A DNA stretch of 64,000 bases from Posidonia oceanica (taxonomy: Eukaryota; Streptophyta; Magnoliopsida; Alismatales; Posidoniaceae). A program made the position numbers and the translations under genes. Under the pieces are notes generated by a model that was not told where the DNA came from, did no database searches, and saw only the letters and a list, made by a program, of their open reading frames with translations. Positions 55,173-64,000 of this stretch are shown piece after piece. The DNA lies in assembly GCA_037176725.1 (NCBI GenBank), contig JAZBRS010000029.1:41860001-41924000 (forward strand), read 5' to 3'. How positions within the stretch are numbered: position 1 is the first letter of the stretch; the number at the start of each line of letters is the position of its first letter.

Positions 55173-57622
55173 ATGGACCAGCGTGCCATCGAGCCTTTGC
55201 TCACCACAGTCGCTGGGGTTTCCACTTCGGTCCCTCCAACTCTCGTCTTGACTCCTTCTGTGCCCCTTACGACGTCGGGGTTTCCCCCTTTTACGTCTGG
55301 GGGACCCCTGTGTACTGTAGGGTCTGGGCAAGTCTATGCCCCTCTGGATCCTGTCACCGAGGCTACCTTGGTGACTGCCACTCGCATCTCGGAGACTGTC
55401 CCAATTGCTACTGATCCCCAGGGCTATATTACCTATGGCACTGGCCCTGCTGCGGCGACCACTTCTGTAGGATCCCTGCCTCTTGGACAGTCTGTGTCCC
55501 CACCACTTGGATCTGATCTCTCGCCGTCACTAAACATCAGTATCCCCGCTGACGGGCCTCCTGAAGTGCGGTATCGATATCTGATGGAGATTGCCCAAGC
55601 CTTCCAGGACATGGCTCAATCAGTCCGCCCCTCCTTGATTCCTTCTGCTCCTGAGGTCCCCTTGCATCCTACTCATGCAACCCAGGCTTTCCCTACTGCA
55701 CCGCCGCCTCGGCCATCGCCTCAGCTGCTTTCTGCTCTGGTGATGAGGGCGTAGCCTCCGCCCTCTGCATTCACTTCACTCACTGCACAGCATGTCTCTC
55801 CGTCACCTGGTGGCCAATCCCTTGGGGTGGTTGGAGCACAGCACCCCACAGGCCCGTCGCCTGGCGCCGTGCCAGCGCAGTTGCTATTGCTCCAGCACTC
55901 AGCACCACCCACGGCATAGCATCTCACCTACCCCTACCCCCTGCATCAGCAAGTTCCTACCCCTGCATACACTGCACCCATGTACGGATACGCCGGCCAT
56001 TACGTCGTGCCACCAGGCGACGTAATGGTGGACCTAAAGGAACACCTCGGTGCGACCCAATCGGCGTATATGGTCCTTGCCCCCACTGCCCCATCTCTTT
56101 TGGCAGCAACTCCAGATCCCTATGACGACAGATTTGCCATACTGGAAAAAGCACTTCGTCAAGTGCAGGGCACAGACCTCCACTCCTACCAGTTTCGGGA
56201 CCTCTGCTATTTCCTAGAGGCGGTGCTCCCACCGAAATTCCGCATCCCGGACTTTGAAAAATAAAATGGTAGGGCCTGCCCCATCGCCACATGAAAGCGT
56301 ATTACGGAGACCTCGCTCAGCTTCAGGCTGATGACAAGTTGTTAATCCGCCTGTTCCAAAAGAGTCTCACTGGCCCGGCCCTCAAGTGGTTTACATCACT
56401 TGATATGGCCACCATTAAAACTTGGAACAATCTCAGTAGGGCGTTCCTGGAACAGTACTCTTTCAATGTCGACCTGGTCCCTAAACACGAGGACCTTGTT
56501 GCCATCAAGCAGAGACCCAATGAGCCATTCGGGGAGTACGTCGGCCGTTGGCGCGCCATTGCCTCGCAGGTCCGTGATAAACCCTCTGACGAGGAGTCCA
56601 TCGAGATCGTAATTCGAGGCGTGCAGCCATCCACCAGGGCTCAGCCAGTCACTAACTTTGCATCTTTGATTCGGACTGGCACACGTGTGAAGAGCTCCTT
56701 GCGGAGCGGCAACTTCCCAGCACTCACCACCTTTGCCAAGCAGGCCACCTATCCTAGCAGCAGCCACGGTGGCAATAGCAGCAACAACAACCACGGCAGC
56801 AGCAACAACAACAACCCTAGGAGAGGGGACACCCTGAGGACCGCCGTCGCATACCTCAACACTCCTGCCGCTCCTGTTCACATGGTGGCTCAGCTTGGCC
56901 TGAATCAGGTAGTGTATGCACCCACACCTATTGCACCACACACTCCACAAATCACCACCACCGCCTGACCGGTCTACCCTGCCGCACCGGTCCAGTAAGG
57001 ATACAACCAGGGGCAGAGACAGCCCCATCAGCAATAGCATCGCTTCACCCAACTTGTGGAGCCGCTGGGCGCCGTCTTCCCTAAGGTTGCATCGCTCCTC
57101 ACGCTTCCCGAAGTTCGCCCACCACTATAGCCTCATCCGAGGTGGTATAGGACGGATCATTTTTGTGATTTCCATCGAGTTGTCGGGCACTCGATGAATA
57201 ATTGCATCACTCTGTGGAGCGCAGTGCAGGATTTGATCGACCAAAAGGTCATTTCGATCGATACACAGGAGGCAGCATCTTCATCCACACCTCCACCAGC
57301 ATCCACACATGCATTAGGAGTAGCACCCTTCCATTCCAACATCGTCCACTAGCCTTTGCCAGAGCATTCTGGCTCGGGAGGCGCAGGTATCTCAGGTGTT
57401 CATTTTATCTTCCCCTCCGAGTCCGCTACGTCCGTAGTGGATCCCCTTGATCTCATCCACCATGTTTCTGAATCACTCCCTTCTTCTCTTTATCACGTGG
57501 TACTTGCCGATCCTGGGTCAGGAATACATGTGATACGACTGGAGGCCGAGCGAGAGCGCGCTACAGCAGACCCCGCCGACTATGCCAGCAACGTAGGAGC
57601 AGACCCAGCACCTCCATCTTGA
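55173..57622 (+). pseudogene. gag: gag of element D
   Basis: Gag precursor. The ATG at 55,173 (MDQRAIEPLL) follows an in-frame upstream region; alignment with C supports this start. A Thr/Ser/Pro-rich N-terminal region has VGSLPLGQSVSPP. The capsid region follows: VQGTDLHSYQFRDLCYF, KFRIPDFEK, LIRLFQKSLTGPALKWFTSL, NNLSRAFLEQYSFNVDL and EPFGEYVGRWRAIASQVRD. An Asn/Ser-rich spacer, the knuckle-like CDFHRVVGHSMNNC (57,150) and GGAGISGVHFIFPSES come next, ending GADPAPPS at 57,619. Stops at 55,752 and 55,917; frameshifts near 56,262-56,290. The capsid part from 56,291 to 56,965 is open, the best-preserved gag here. Confidence 0.85.
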
Positions 57623-59575
57623 GGTTCCTGACAAGTACGTCCTTCTTACCTTCACCTTTACTTTTTGCTTTGTCTCTTCGTTTCTTTTCATTATGTTTTG
57701 CATTTTCTCGTCATGTCAGGAAACCCATAAAAAATACAAGACACATGAAAAATCCAAAAACATGTATTTTCTTTTTTTACATGTACATTCCACTTTCCTG
57801 CATCCTAAAAAAAAAAAAATCAAAAAATACTAAAAACAAACAAAAACATGTTTTTTCCTCTCCTTCCAATTTTTTATTTTATGTTTCCATAAAACAAAAA
57901 CCCATAAAAAGTACAAAACCAATGAAAAATCCAAAAATATGCATTCTTTTCCTTGCATGCACATATCTCTTCTTGCATGTATATGTCATTTCTTGCATCT
58001 TGTAAAAGACAAAAACATCAAAAAAATCAAAAAAATCAAGAAACAAAAAAAACATGCTTTCCTTTCCGCTGGTATTCCCTTTTTTATGTTTTCATAAAAC
58101 GGAAAAGTCATAAAAAATACAAAACACATGGAAAAATCCAAAAACATGCTTGTTCCCTTCCTAAAATACAAAAAAAACCTAGAAAAAATTTTATAATCAG
58201 AAAACCTGACTTGGGACAAATAAGCAGTGCTGAGAGGATGTCAAGCATCGACAATCTCAAACAGGTCTCACCTGAGCAGTGCTATTTCCTGCATGCGACT
58301 ACAAAGTGAGACTGAGAGCAGCACAGAACATCTCGTTGAATGCGAAACTCCAAGAGCGAGATCTATCCAATTAAGAGAGTCCACCAGACATGGAAAGGAC
58401 CAAAGCAGAGCAAAGCATAGCTAGAGACTGCCTGTAGACATTGTAGAGGCTGAAAGTGTGCACCGACCAACCGAACTCTTAACGCCTCATCAGGGATCGC
58501 TACCCCAAGAGGGCGTAGACATGCATATCCAAAAGAATAGAGATCATGTGAGCAGAAAAATATGATAACAAGATATACATGCTGGGCAGAAAAGAAAAAC
58601 GAAGAAAGAAGTCGAAGAAAGAAGGCGCCCGTGAGAGAAATGACTCGGACAAGCATCGAAGCCCCCTCAACTTCCAACTACAAGCACCACTTTGCCAACT
58701 GCACAAGAAGCATTATCAGGAGGACCTGACCCCACTCTCCGAGCGCAGCAGCACACTCCAATCCCTCCATGCAGACAACAATTCTACATCCTTGGTAGGC
58801 TAGATGCGACTCCAGTCACTCATGAGGGGAAAAGAAATACAATCCGTGAGTGTTAAAAGTAGTAGTCAGTCCCTGAGGACTTGAGACGGAAGCTATGAAG
58901 CTATACCCAACGCCTCTGCTACCCACATGCAGCCAAAGGCTATGCTTTGCAAAGCTGAGACCTCTTCCCGAACTGAGAATGAGAAAGAGAGCCACTGACC
59001 ACAGCTCGGCATGGCGTTGCGTGAGGATCGAGAATCCCCTAAGTCAGAAATTGCAGCAGCATCCTCTCGGCATCAGCTGCTTTGAGTCCAAGGCCACCAA
59101 AAGCATAAATGCATGATAATCTACCTTCCCTTCTTCCTATTTTCGAAAACTGGAGTCAAGGATAAGCACTTTTTGCCAGACCTCGCTCAGAGGCCCCATG
59201 CTTTTTAAAAGTTTTAGCCCTCCACCGCATTGGGAGGTCCGTGATGACCGGTATGTCCCTTGTTTGCCACTCCATGGCATTACAGTGCATGCCCACTCTG
59301 AGACCATTGCACAACCACCACGATGAGCCCCCGCATTTTCCTTTGCATCTACCCATTGCATTCCCCCACTGGCATCGCACATTGCATGGCGAGTACTTAC
59401 ATTCATCCTCCATGCATCCGAGGTGGTAACCCTATCTACTCGCTTGACAAGCACGTTAGTTTTGTCTATGTCTCCGTTTTGATGCCAATAGCGGTTCGGC
59501 TGTCCCTTGGCATCATCCCTGATACTAGGGGCATCTTTTTTACTGCCCTGTAGTATTACCCTCCCCTTACATGCC
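57623..59575. other. Non-coding 3' region of element D
   Basis: No pol domain. At 57,720-58,175 a unit of about 180-205 bp occurs three times (CATAAAAA(A/G)TACAA.ACACATGAAAAATCCAAAAACATG at about 57,726, 57,903 and 58,108). Mixed-composition sequence without recognisable coding follows. Pol should sit here in an autonomous relative. Confidence 0.6.
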
Positions 59576-61341
59576 CCTTCGGGGTCATGTCTGCTCGCTT
59601 CTTTAATTTGAGGACGAGCCCCTTTACATGCCCATTCGGGATCATGTTTGCTCGCTTCCTTAATTTGAGGACGAGCGCCTTTGCGTGCTTTTTCGAAGTC
59701 ACGTCTGTTTGTTTGCTTGCATCCTTAATTTAAGGACAAGCCCCTTTACATGCCTCGTTGGGATCATGTTTGCTCGCTTCCTTAATTTGTGGACGAGCGC
59801 CTTTGCGTGCCTTTTCGAAATCATGTCTGTTTGTTTGCTCGCTTCCTTAATTTGAGGACGAGCACCATTGCGTGCCTTTTCGAAGTCATGTCTGTTTGTT
59901 TGCTTGCATCCTTAATTTGAGGACAAGCTCCCTTACATGCCCCTTCGAGGTAATGTTTGCTTGCTTCCTTAATTTGAGGAAGAGCGCCTTTGCGTGCCTT
60001 TTCGAAGTCACGTCTGTTTGTTAACTCGCTTCCTTAATTTGAGGACAAGCGCCTTTGCGTGCCCTTTCGAAGTCACGTTTGTTTGTTTGCTTGCATTCTT
60101 AATTTGAGGACAAGCCCCCTTACATGCCCCTTTGGGGTCATGTCTGCTCGCTTCCTTAATTTGAAGACGAGCGCCTTTGCGTGCCATTTCGAAGTCACGT
60201 CTGTTTGTTAGCTCGCTTCCTTAATTTGAGGATGAGCGCCTTTGCGTGCCATTTCGAAGTCACATCTGTTTGTTAGCTCGCTTCCTTAATTTGAGGACGA
60301 GCGCCTTTGCGTGCCTTTTTGAAGTCACGTCCGTTTGTTTGCTTGCTTCCTTAATTTTAGGATAAGCCCCCTTACATGCCCCTTCGGGGTCATGTCTGCT
60401 CGCTTCTTTAATTTGAGGACGAGCGCCTTTGCATGCCTTTTCGAAGTCACGTCAGTTTGTTTGCTTGCTTCCTTAATTTTAGGACAAGCCCCTTTACATG
60501 CCCTTTCGGGGTCATGTTTGCTCGCTTCCTTAATTTAAGGACGAGCGCCTTCGCGTGCCATTTCGAAGTCACGTCTATTAGTTTGCTTCCTTCCTTAATT
60601 TGAGGACAAGCCCCCTTGCATACCCCTTCGGGGTTATGTCTGCTCGCTTCCTTAATATGAGGACGAGTGCCTTTGCATGCCTTTTCGCAGTCACGTTTGT
60701 TTGTTTGCTCGCTTCCTTAATTTGAGGACGAGCGCCTTTGCATGTCTTTTCGAAGTCACGTCTGTTTGTCTGCTTGCTTCCTTAATTTGAGGACAAGTCC
60801 CCTTGCATGCCCCATCGGGGTCATGCTTGCTCGCTTCCTTAATTTAAGGACGAGCGCATTTGCGTGCCTTTTCGAAGTCACGTCTGTTTGTTTGCTTACT
60901 TCCTTAATTTGAGGACAAGCCCCCTTGCATGCCCTTTCGGGGTCATGTCTACTCGCTTCCTTAATTTGAGAACGAGCGCCTTTGCATGCCTTTCCAAAGT
61001 CTCATCTGTTTGTTTGCTTCCTTCCTTAATTTGAGGACAAGCCCCCATACATGCCCCTTCGGGGTCATGTCTGCTCGCTTCCTTAATTTGAGGACGAGCA
61101 CCTTTGCGTGCCTTTTCGAAGTCACGTCTATTTGTTTGCTCGCTTCCTTAATTTGAGGACGAGCGCCTTTGCGTGCCTTTTCGAAGTCACATCTGTTTTT
61201 TGCTCGCTTCCTTAATTTGAGAACGAGCGCCGTTGCGTGCCTTTTCGAAGTCACGTCTGTTTGTTTGCTTGCTTCCATAATTTGAGGACGAGCATCTTTG
61301 CATACCTTTTCGAAGTTACGTCTGTTTGTTTGCTCGCTTCC
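59576..61341. repeat. 57/65-bp tandem array of element D
   Basis: TTAATTTG recurs at 59,603, 59,660, 59,725, 59,782, 59,847, 59,912 and 59,969 and onward to the end. Two unit types differ by an 8-bp indel: 57 bp (GAGCCCCTTTACATGCCCCT.. GGGGTCATGT) and 65 bp (GAGCGCCTTTGCGTGCCTTT.. GAAGTCACGTCTGTTTG). About 28 units. The array ends mid-unit at CGCTTCC where the E LTR begins. Confidence 0.9.
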
Positions 61342-62519
61342 TGTAGACACCCCATTTTGACAGGCTGGATCGTTTGGAGCCTTCCGGTGGCTGCTGGACC
61401 CGAATCTAGACCCAAACCCACGCCTTCCTCTCCTTCTTTCCCCTCAAAACAAGCCCGAACTCAACCTAGGATTACCCCCCTTTCCCAAACCCGAAAACCA
61501 ACCAAAATCCATAGGAACACTCACCCCTGATGACTTAGCAAACCCACCAAAAAGCCTGCAAAATCTCAAACCAGACCCTTCCCAAAAACCCTAGGAAACT
61601 TAGACAAAAATATCCTTTTTCTACACCTCAAAACCCCTCCAAAACTTCCTCAAAACCAAACCAAAACTCCAGGACCAGAACTAGAAACCCTAGACCCCGC
61701 ACCCGCCAAATTTCACCCCTTTCCGAGACTCCTAAGACCCCCTTTTGCCTGGATTATCGTTTTCTCTCTCCGAGATTATCGTTTTCTCTCTCCTCTCTCT
61801 CTCCTGATTATCGTCTCTCTTTTCATCCCCTTCTCGCCCTTTTTCTGGCTTGGCTGCGGGCCCCCTTTGTACTCCTACCCCTTCTCCACCTTATTCCTAT
61901 TTTTATTTTATTTTTACCATTTTCCTTGAATTTTAAAAAGTCTTTTCCCTCAAACCTATCTCTTTCCCCTTTTATCCCCTTTTTTTTCCCCTTTTCTCCT
62001 TCTTTTTCTTTTCTTCTTCTTTCCTTTGCAGAAAACCTCAAAAATCCTTAAAAATCTGTAAAACCCCAAGACCTAAAAGAAACAAATCAGAATCCCAAGA
62101 AAAGCAACTAAAAAACATTAAATAAATAATTAAAAACCCAAACTTAACTAAATCAAGCTAAAAAGAAAATCAAGCATGCAAACTAAAAAATGCAAAACAA
62201 ACTAAAACAAAATACTGAAAAATCAACTAAAAATTGAAATAAAAACAGAACCTACCAAAAATGAGGATCCCACTAAAAAGAATTAAAAAAGAAACCCAAA
62301 AAGGAAGAATTAAAAATCAAACAATAAAACAAGGAGGTAAAAGACTTAACCTAATAAACATAAGAAAGAAAACAACATAAGCACCTAACTAAAAAGGAAA
62401 AGAAAACACAGTTAAAAGACTTAAAATGCTTAATCAAATCAGGAAAAAATCCAACTAAAAAATTTCAAGAAGAATTAACAAATAAAAATCAAAAACCTAG
62501 GTCAAAAGACTTAAAATGC

Positions 62520-63200
62520 CGTTTAGTTTTTTTCGCCTCGTTTTGCCTGTTTTTAAGTTTTCTCGCTCCGTTTTGCGCGCCACTTCTCTATCTTGCACCG
62601 TTTTGCGTGCCTTTTAGTTTCTTCGCCTCGTTTTGCGTGCCATCATGTTTTATCGCTCCGTTTTGCGCGCCGCCTCTTTGTCTTGCACCGTTTTGCGTGC
62701 CCTTTAGTTTTCTTGCACCGTTTTGCGTGTTTTCAAGTTTTCTCGCTCCGTTTTGCGCGCCACTTCTCTATCTTGCACCGTTTTGCGTGCCTTTTAGTTT
62801 CCTCGCCTCGTTTTGCGTGCCATCATGTTTTATCGCTCCGTTTTGCGCGCCGCCTCTTTGTCTTGCACCGTTTTGCGTGCCCTTTAGTTTTCTTGCACCG
62901 TTTCGCGTGTTTTCAAGTTTTCTCGCTCCGTTTTGCGTGCCACTTCTCTATCTTGCACCGTTTTGCGTGTCTTTTAGTTTTTCGCCTCGTTTTGCGCGTT
63001 TTCAAGTTTTCCCGCTCCGTTTTGCGTGTCCTTTAGATTTCTTGCCTCGTTTTGCGCGCAGTCTTGTTCTCCTGTACCGTTTTGAGTACCCTTTCGTCTT
63101 CTCGTCTCGTTTTGCGTGCCCTGGTGTCCTCTTGCCCAGTTTTGCGCGCTTCTTTCGTTTTCTCGCACGGTTTTGCGTTCTTGTTCCATTTCTTGCCCCA
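62520..63200. repeat. 180-bp higher-order array (6 x 30 bp) in the element E LTR
   Basis: TCTCGCTCCG(TTTTGCG) starts at 62,561, 62,741 and 62,921, exactly 180 bp apart. Each 180-bp unit is six 30-bp subunits built on (C/T)TCGC(C/T)(C/T)CGTTTTGCG(C/T)GCC followed by a variable 10-bp tail. Because 30 is a multiple of three, long repetitive open frames result (62,593-63,036 and 62,607-63,422); they are not genes. Confidence 0.92.
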
Positions 63201-63791
63201 TTTTGCATGACAACCCTGTTCTCGCATCTTTTGCATATTTGTTTCGTTCCTCGCAGTGTTTTACGCGGTTTCCCTTGCATGTCGATTGCGTTGCCCGTTT
63301 TCCCCGCCGTTTTGGTTTTATCGCCTGCATTTGCATATAGGGCAATGATGCTTACTGTCCAGAGTTCTCACGAGCCAGGTTTCGCCCGGTTCGGAACACA
63401 GACAGCGTTGCTGAGCGCTTAGATTGCACGTTTACTTCCTTGCACCGTCTTTCATCACTTAGAGCACACCTTTGAGCATTTAGACAGGCATTCATTGGCA
63501 CTTAGGCATTCAAAGTCTGCATTTCCTTGCATATGCGAGCGTAAGCCTAGAAAGACCGATTCTCGGGCGTGTCGGGGGTGCCTAACACCTTCCCCGCGCG
63601 TAACAGGAGTCCTTACCCTCTCTTGGCCCGCAATGACCATATTGCCCTTGTCCTAGGCACGAGTCACATCATTTGCATTCATTTGCATCTTATTTCTTTT
63701 GCATTGCTTTGCTTCGCATCCTTCGCTTGGTTTTGCGTGATTATTCACGCATTTCCCCGGTTTTCCTCGTCTCCCGATTTAATAGACTTGG

Positions 63792-63801
63792 TGGCGACTC
63801 C
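63792..63801 (+). other. PBS-like 10-mer inside the U5 of element E
   Basis: TGGCGACTCC, identical to the first ten bases of the true PBS (63,968-63,977), lies 176 bp upstream within the LTR. The same place in C reads TGGCGGCTCC and in D TAGCGATGCC. Confidence 0.7.
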
Positions 63802-63967
63802 GATTTTGTCTTATCTTCTTCTTTTCCTTCCCTTTTTCCCTTTTTTAAGTGTTTTCGAGTTAGGTCTTCCTTCTCGGACATAGCCGCTTATAGTGAGCCT
63901 GATTCCGATCGGTGCACGCGAGCTTTGGCATCGTGCATGGACGATCCGAACACCGGGATTACTACAG

Positions 63968-63985
63968 TGGCGACTCCGCTGGGGA
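63968..63985 (+). other. Primer-binding site of element E
   Basis: TGGCGACTCCGCTGGGGA, one base after the LTR end, identical to the PBS of element D. Confidence 0.85.
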
Positions 63986-64000
63986 TACTAGACTCCGGCT

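Larger units (their letters stand above)
49034..61341 (+). mobile_element. Element D: gag-only Tat/Ogre-type retrotransposon, interrupted by element E
   Basis: LTR 49,034-53,349, PBS 53,351-53,368, leader with a 650-bp duplication, gag 55,173-57,622, non-coding region and a 57/65-bp tandem array to 61,341. No protease, RT or integrase lies between gag and the array. Gag, leader block and LTR end match element C, so C-type elements are the likely helper. The 3' LTR must lie beyond element E, outside the window. The left flank 5-mer is ACAAC. Confidence 0.8.
61342..63966 (+). repeat. 5' LTR of element E (2,625 bp)
   Basis: Starts TGTAGACACCCCATTTTGACA and ends GGATTACTACA. Features in order: a short triple GATTATCGTTTTCTCTCTC repeat (61,755-61,825), a pyrimidine-rich stretch, an A-rich stretch (62,040-62,515), a 180-bp higher-order array (62,520-63,200) and the conserved U5 block (63,548-63,800). 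I found no clear TATA box. Confidence 0.86.
61342..64000 (+). mobile_element. Element E: Tat/Ogre-type retrotransposon, 5' end only
   Basis: 5' LTR (61,342-63,966) then PBS; the rest is beyond the window. The PBS proves this LTR is a 5' LTR and not the 3' LTR of element D. U3 sequence differs from D, while the last 650 bp and PBS are alike. Confidence 0.85.

Noticed and set aside
62593..63422. 271-aa and 147-aa repetitive ORFs as genes
   Set aside because: They are open only because the 30-bp repeat lacks stops and is a multiple of three; composition is Phe/Cys/Leu/Ala periodic with no domain.
61342..63966. The LTR at 61,342 as the 3' LTR of element D
   Set aside because: It is followed directly by a PBS, is not preceded by a polypurine tract, and its U3 and length (2.6 versus 4.3 kb) differ from the D LTR.
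1..64000. Host protein-coding, rRNA or tRNA genes
   Set aside because: No cloverleaf-type tRNA, no rRNA-like block and no intact non-transposon gene was recognised on either strand by eye; a covariance-model search was not possible.

Overview
The window is a nest of plant transposable elements; I found no ordinary host gene. The organism is almost certainly a flowering plant with a repeat-rich genome. Evidence: LTR retrotransposons of the Tat/Ogre, Tekay/Del-like and Ty1/copia kinds, a PIF/Harbinger transposon, spliced ORFs resembling the plant mobile domain (PMD) class, and CCCTAA-rich DNA. The species cannot be fixed from this sequence. No rRNA, tRNA or CRISPR was seen.

Left half (1-37,849). 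Element C is a giant Tat/Ogre-type Ty3/gypsy element on the minus strand. Its 5' LTR (35,349-37,849), primer-binding site, leader, gag, protease, reverse transcriptase/RNase H, second RNase H and integrase (ending about 25,513) are all recognisable but broken. Beyond integrase it carries antisense (plus-strand) PMD-like genes (3,921-6,248 and about 6,830-7,784 continuing at 23,740), then a 79-bp tandem array (140-1,335). Its 3' LTR lies off the left edge. Element B (7,785-23,739, minus strand, LTRs 1,236/1,237 bp) sits in one of these antisense ORFs, with a 5-bp target duplication GCTAT/GCTGT. B has gag but no RT or integrase, its own antisense intron-containing PMD-like gene (11,189-14,292), tandem arrays next to the 3' LTR, and a probable solo LTR (14,329-16,494).

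Right half (37,850-64,000). A PIF/Harbinger transposon begins at about 38,459. Element F (38,469-42,472) interrupts its terminal inverted repeat, and copia-type element H (43,974-49,033, minus strand, gag only) interrupts its transposase ORF. H's 5' LTR is cut by element D (from 49,034, plus strand). D is a Tat/Ogre-type element with a 4.3-kb LTR, a PBS and a gag but no pol. D's 57/65-bp tandem array is cut at 61,342 by the 5' LTR of another Tat/Ogre-type element, E, which runs off the right edge just after its PBS.

The signal no standard feature class names is in element B: 14 copies of a 58-bp module, each two head-to-tail 29-bp dyads (GTTGGACGCT-N9-AGCGTCCAAC). They occur in the LTR U3 just upstream of a TATA box, just upstream of the antisense gene, and across the leader and other non-coding DNA, and I saw none outside B. 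Independently, the LTRs of F, H and the solo LTR in B carry another palindrome, TTCGG-N3/4-CCGAA, in several close copies, upstream of the TATA-like box in F and H. This suggests convergent palindromic control modules in unrelated retrotransposons. Most genes here carry stops or frameshifts, so most calls are remnants.
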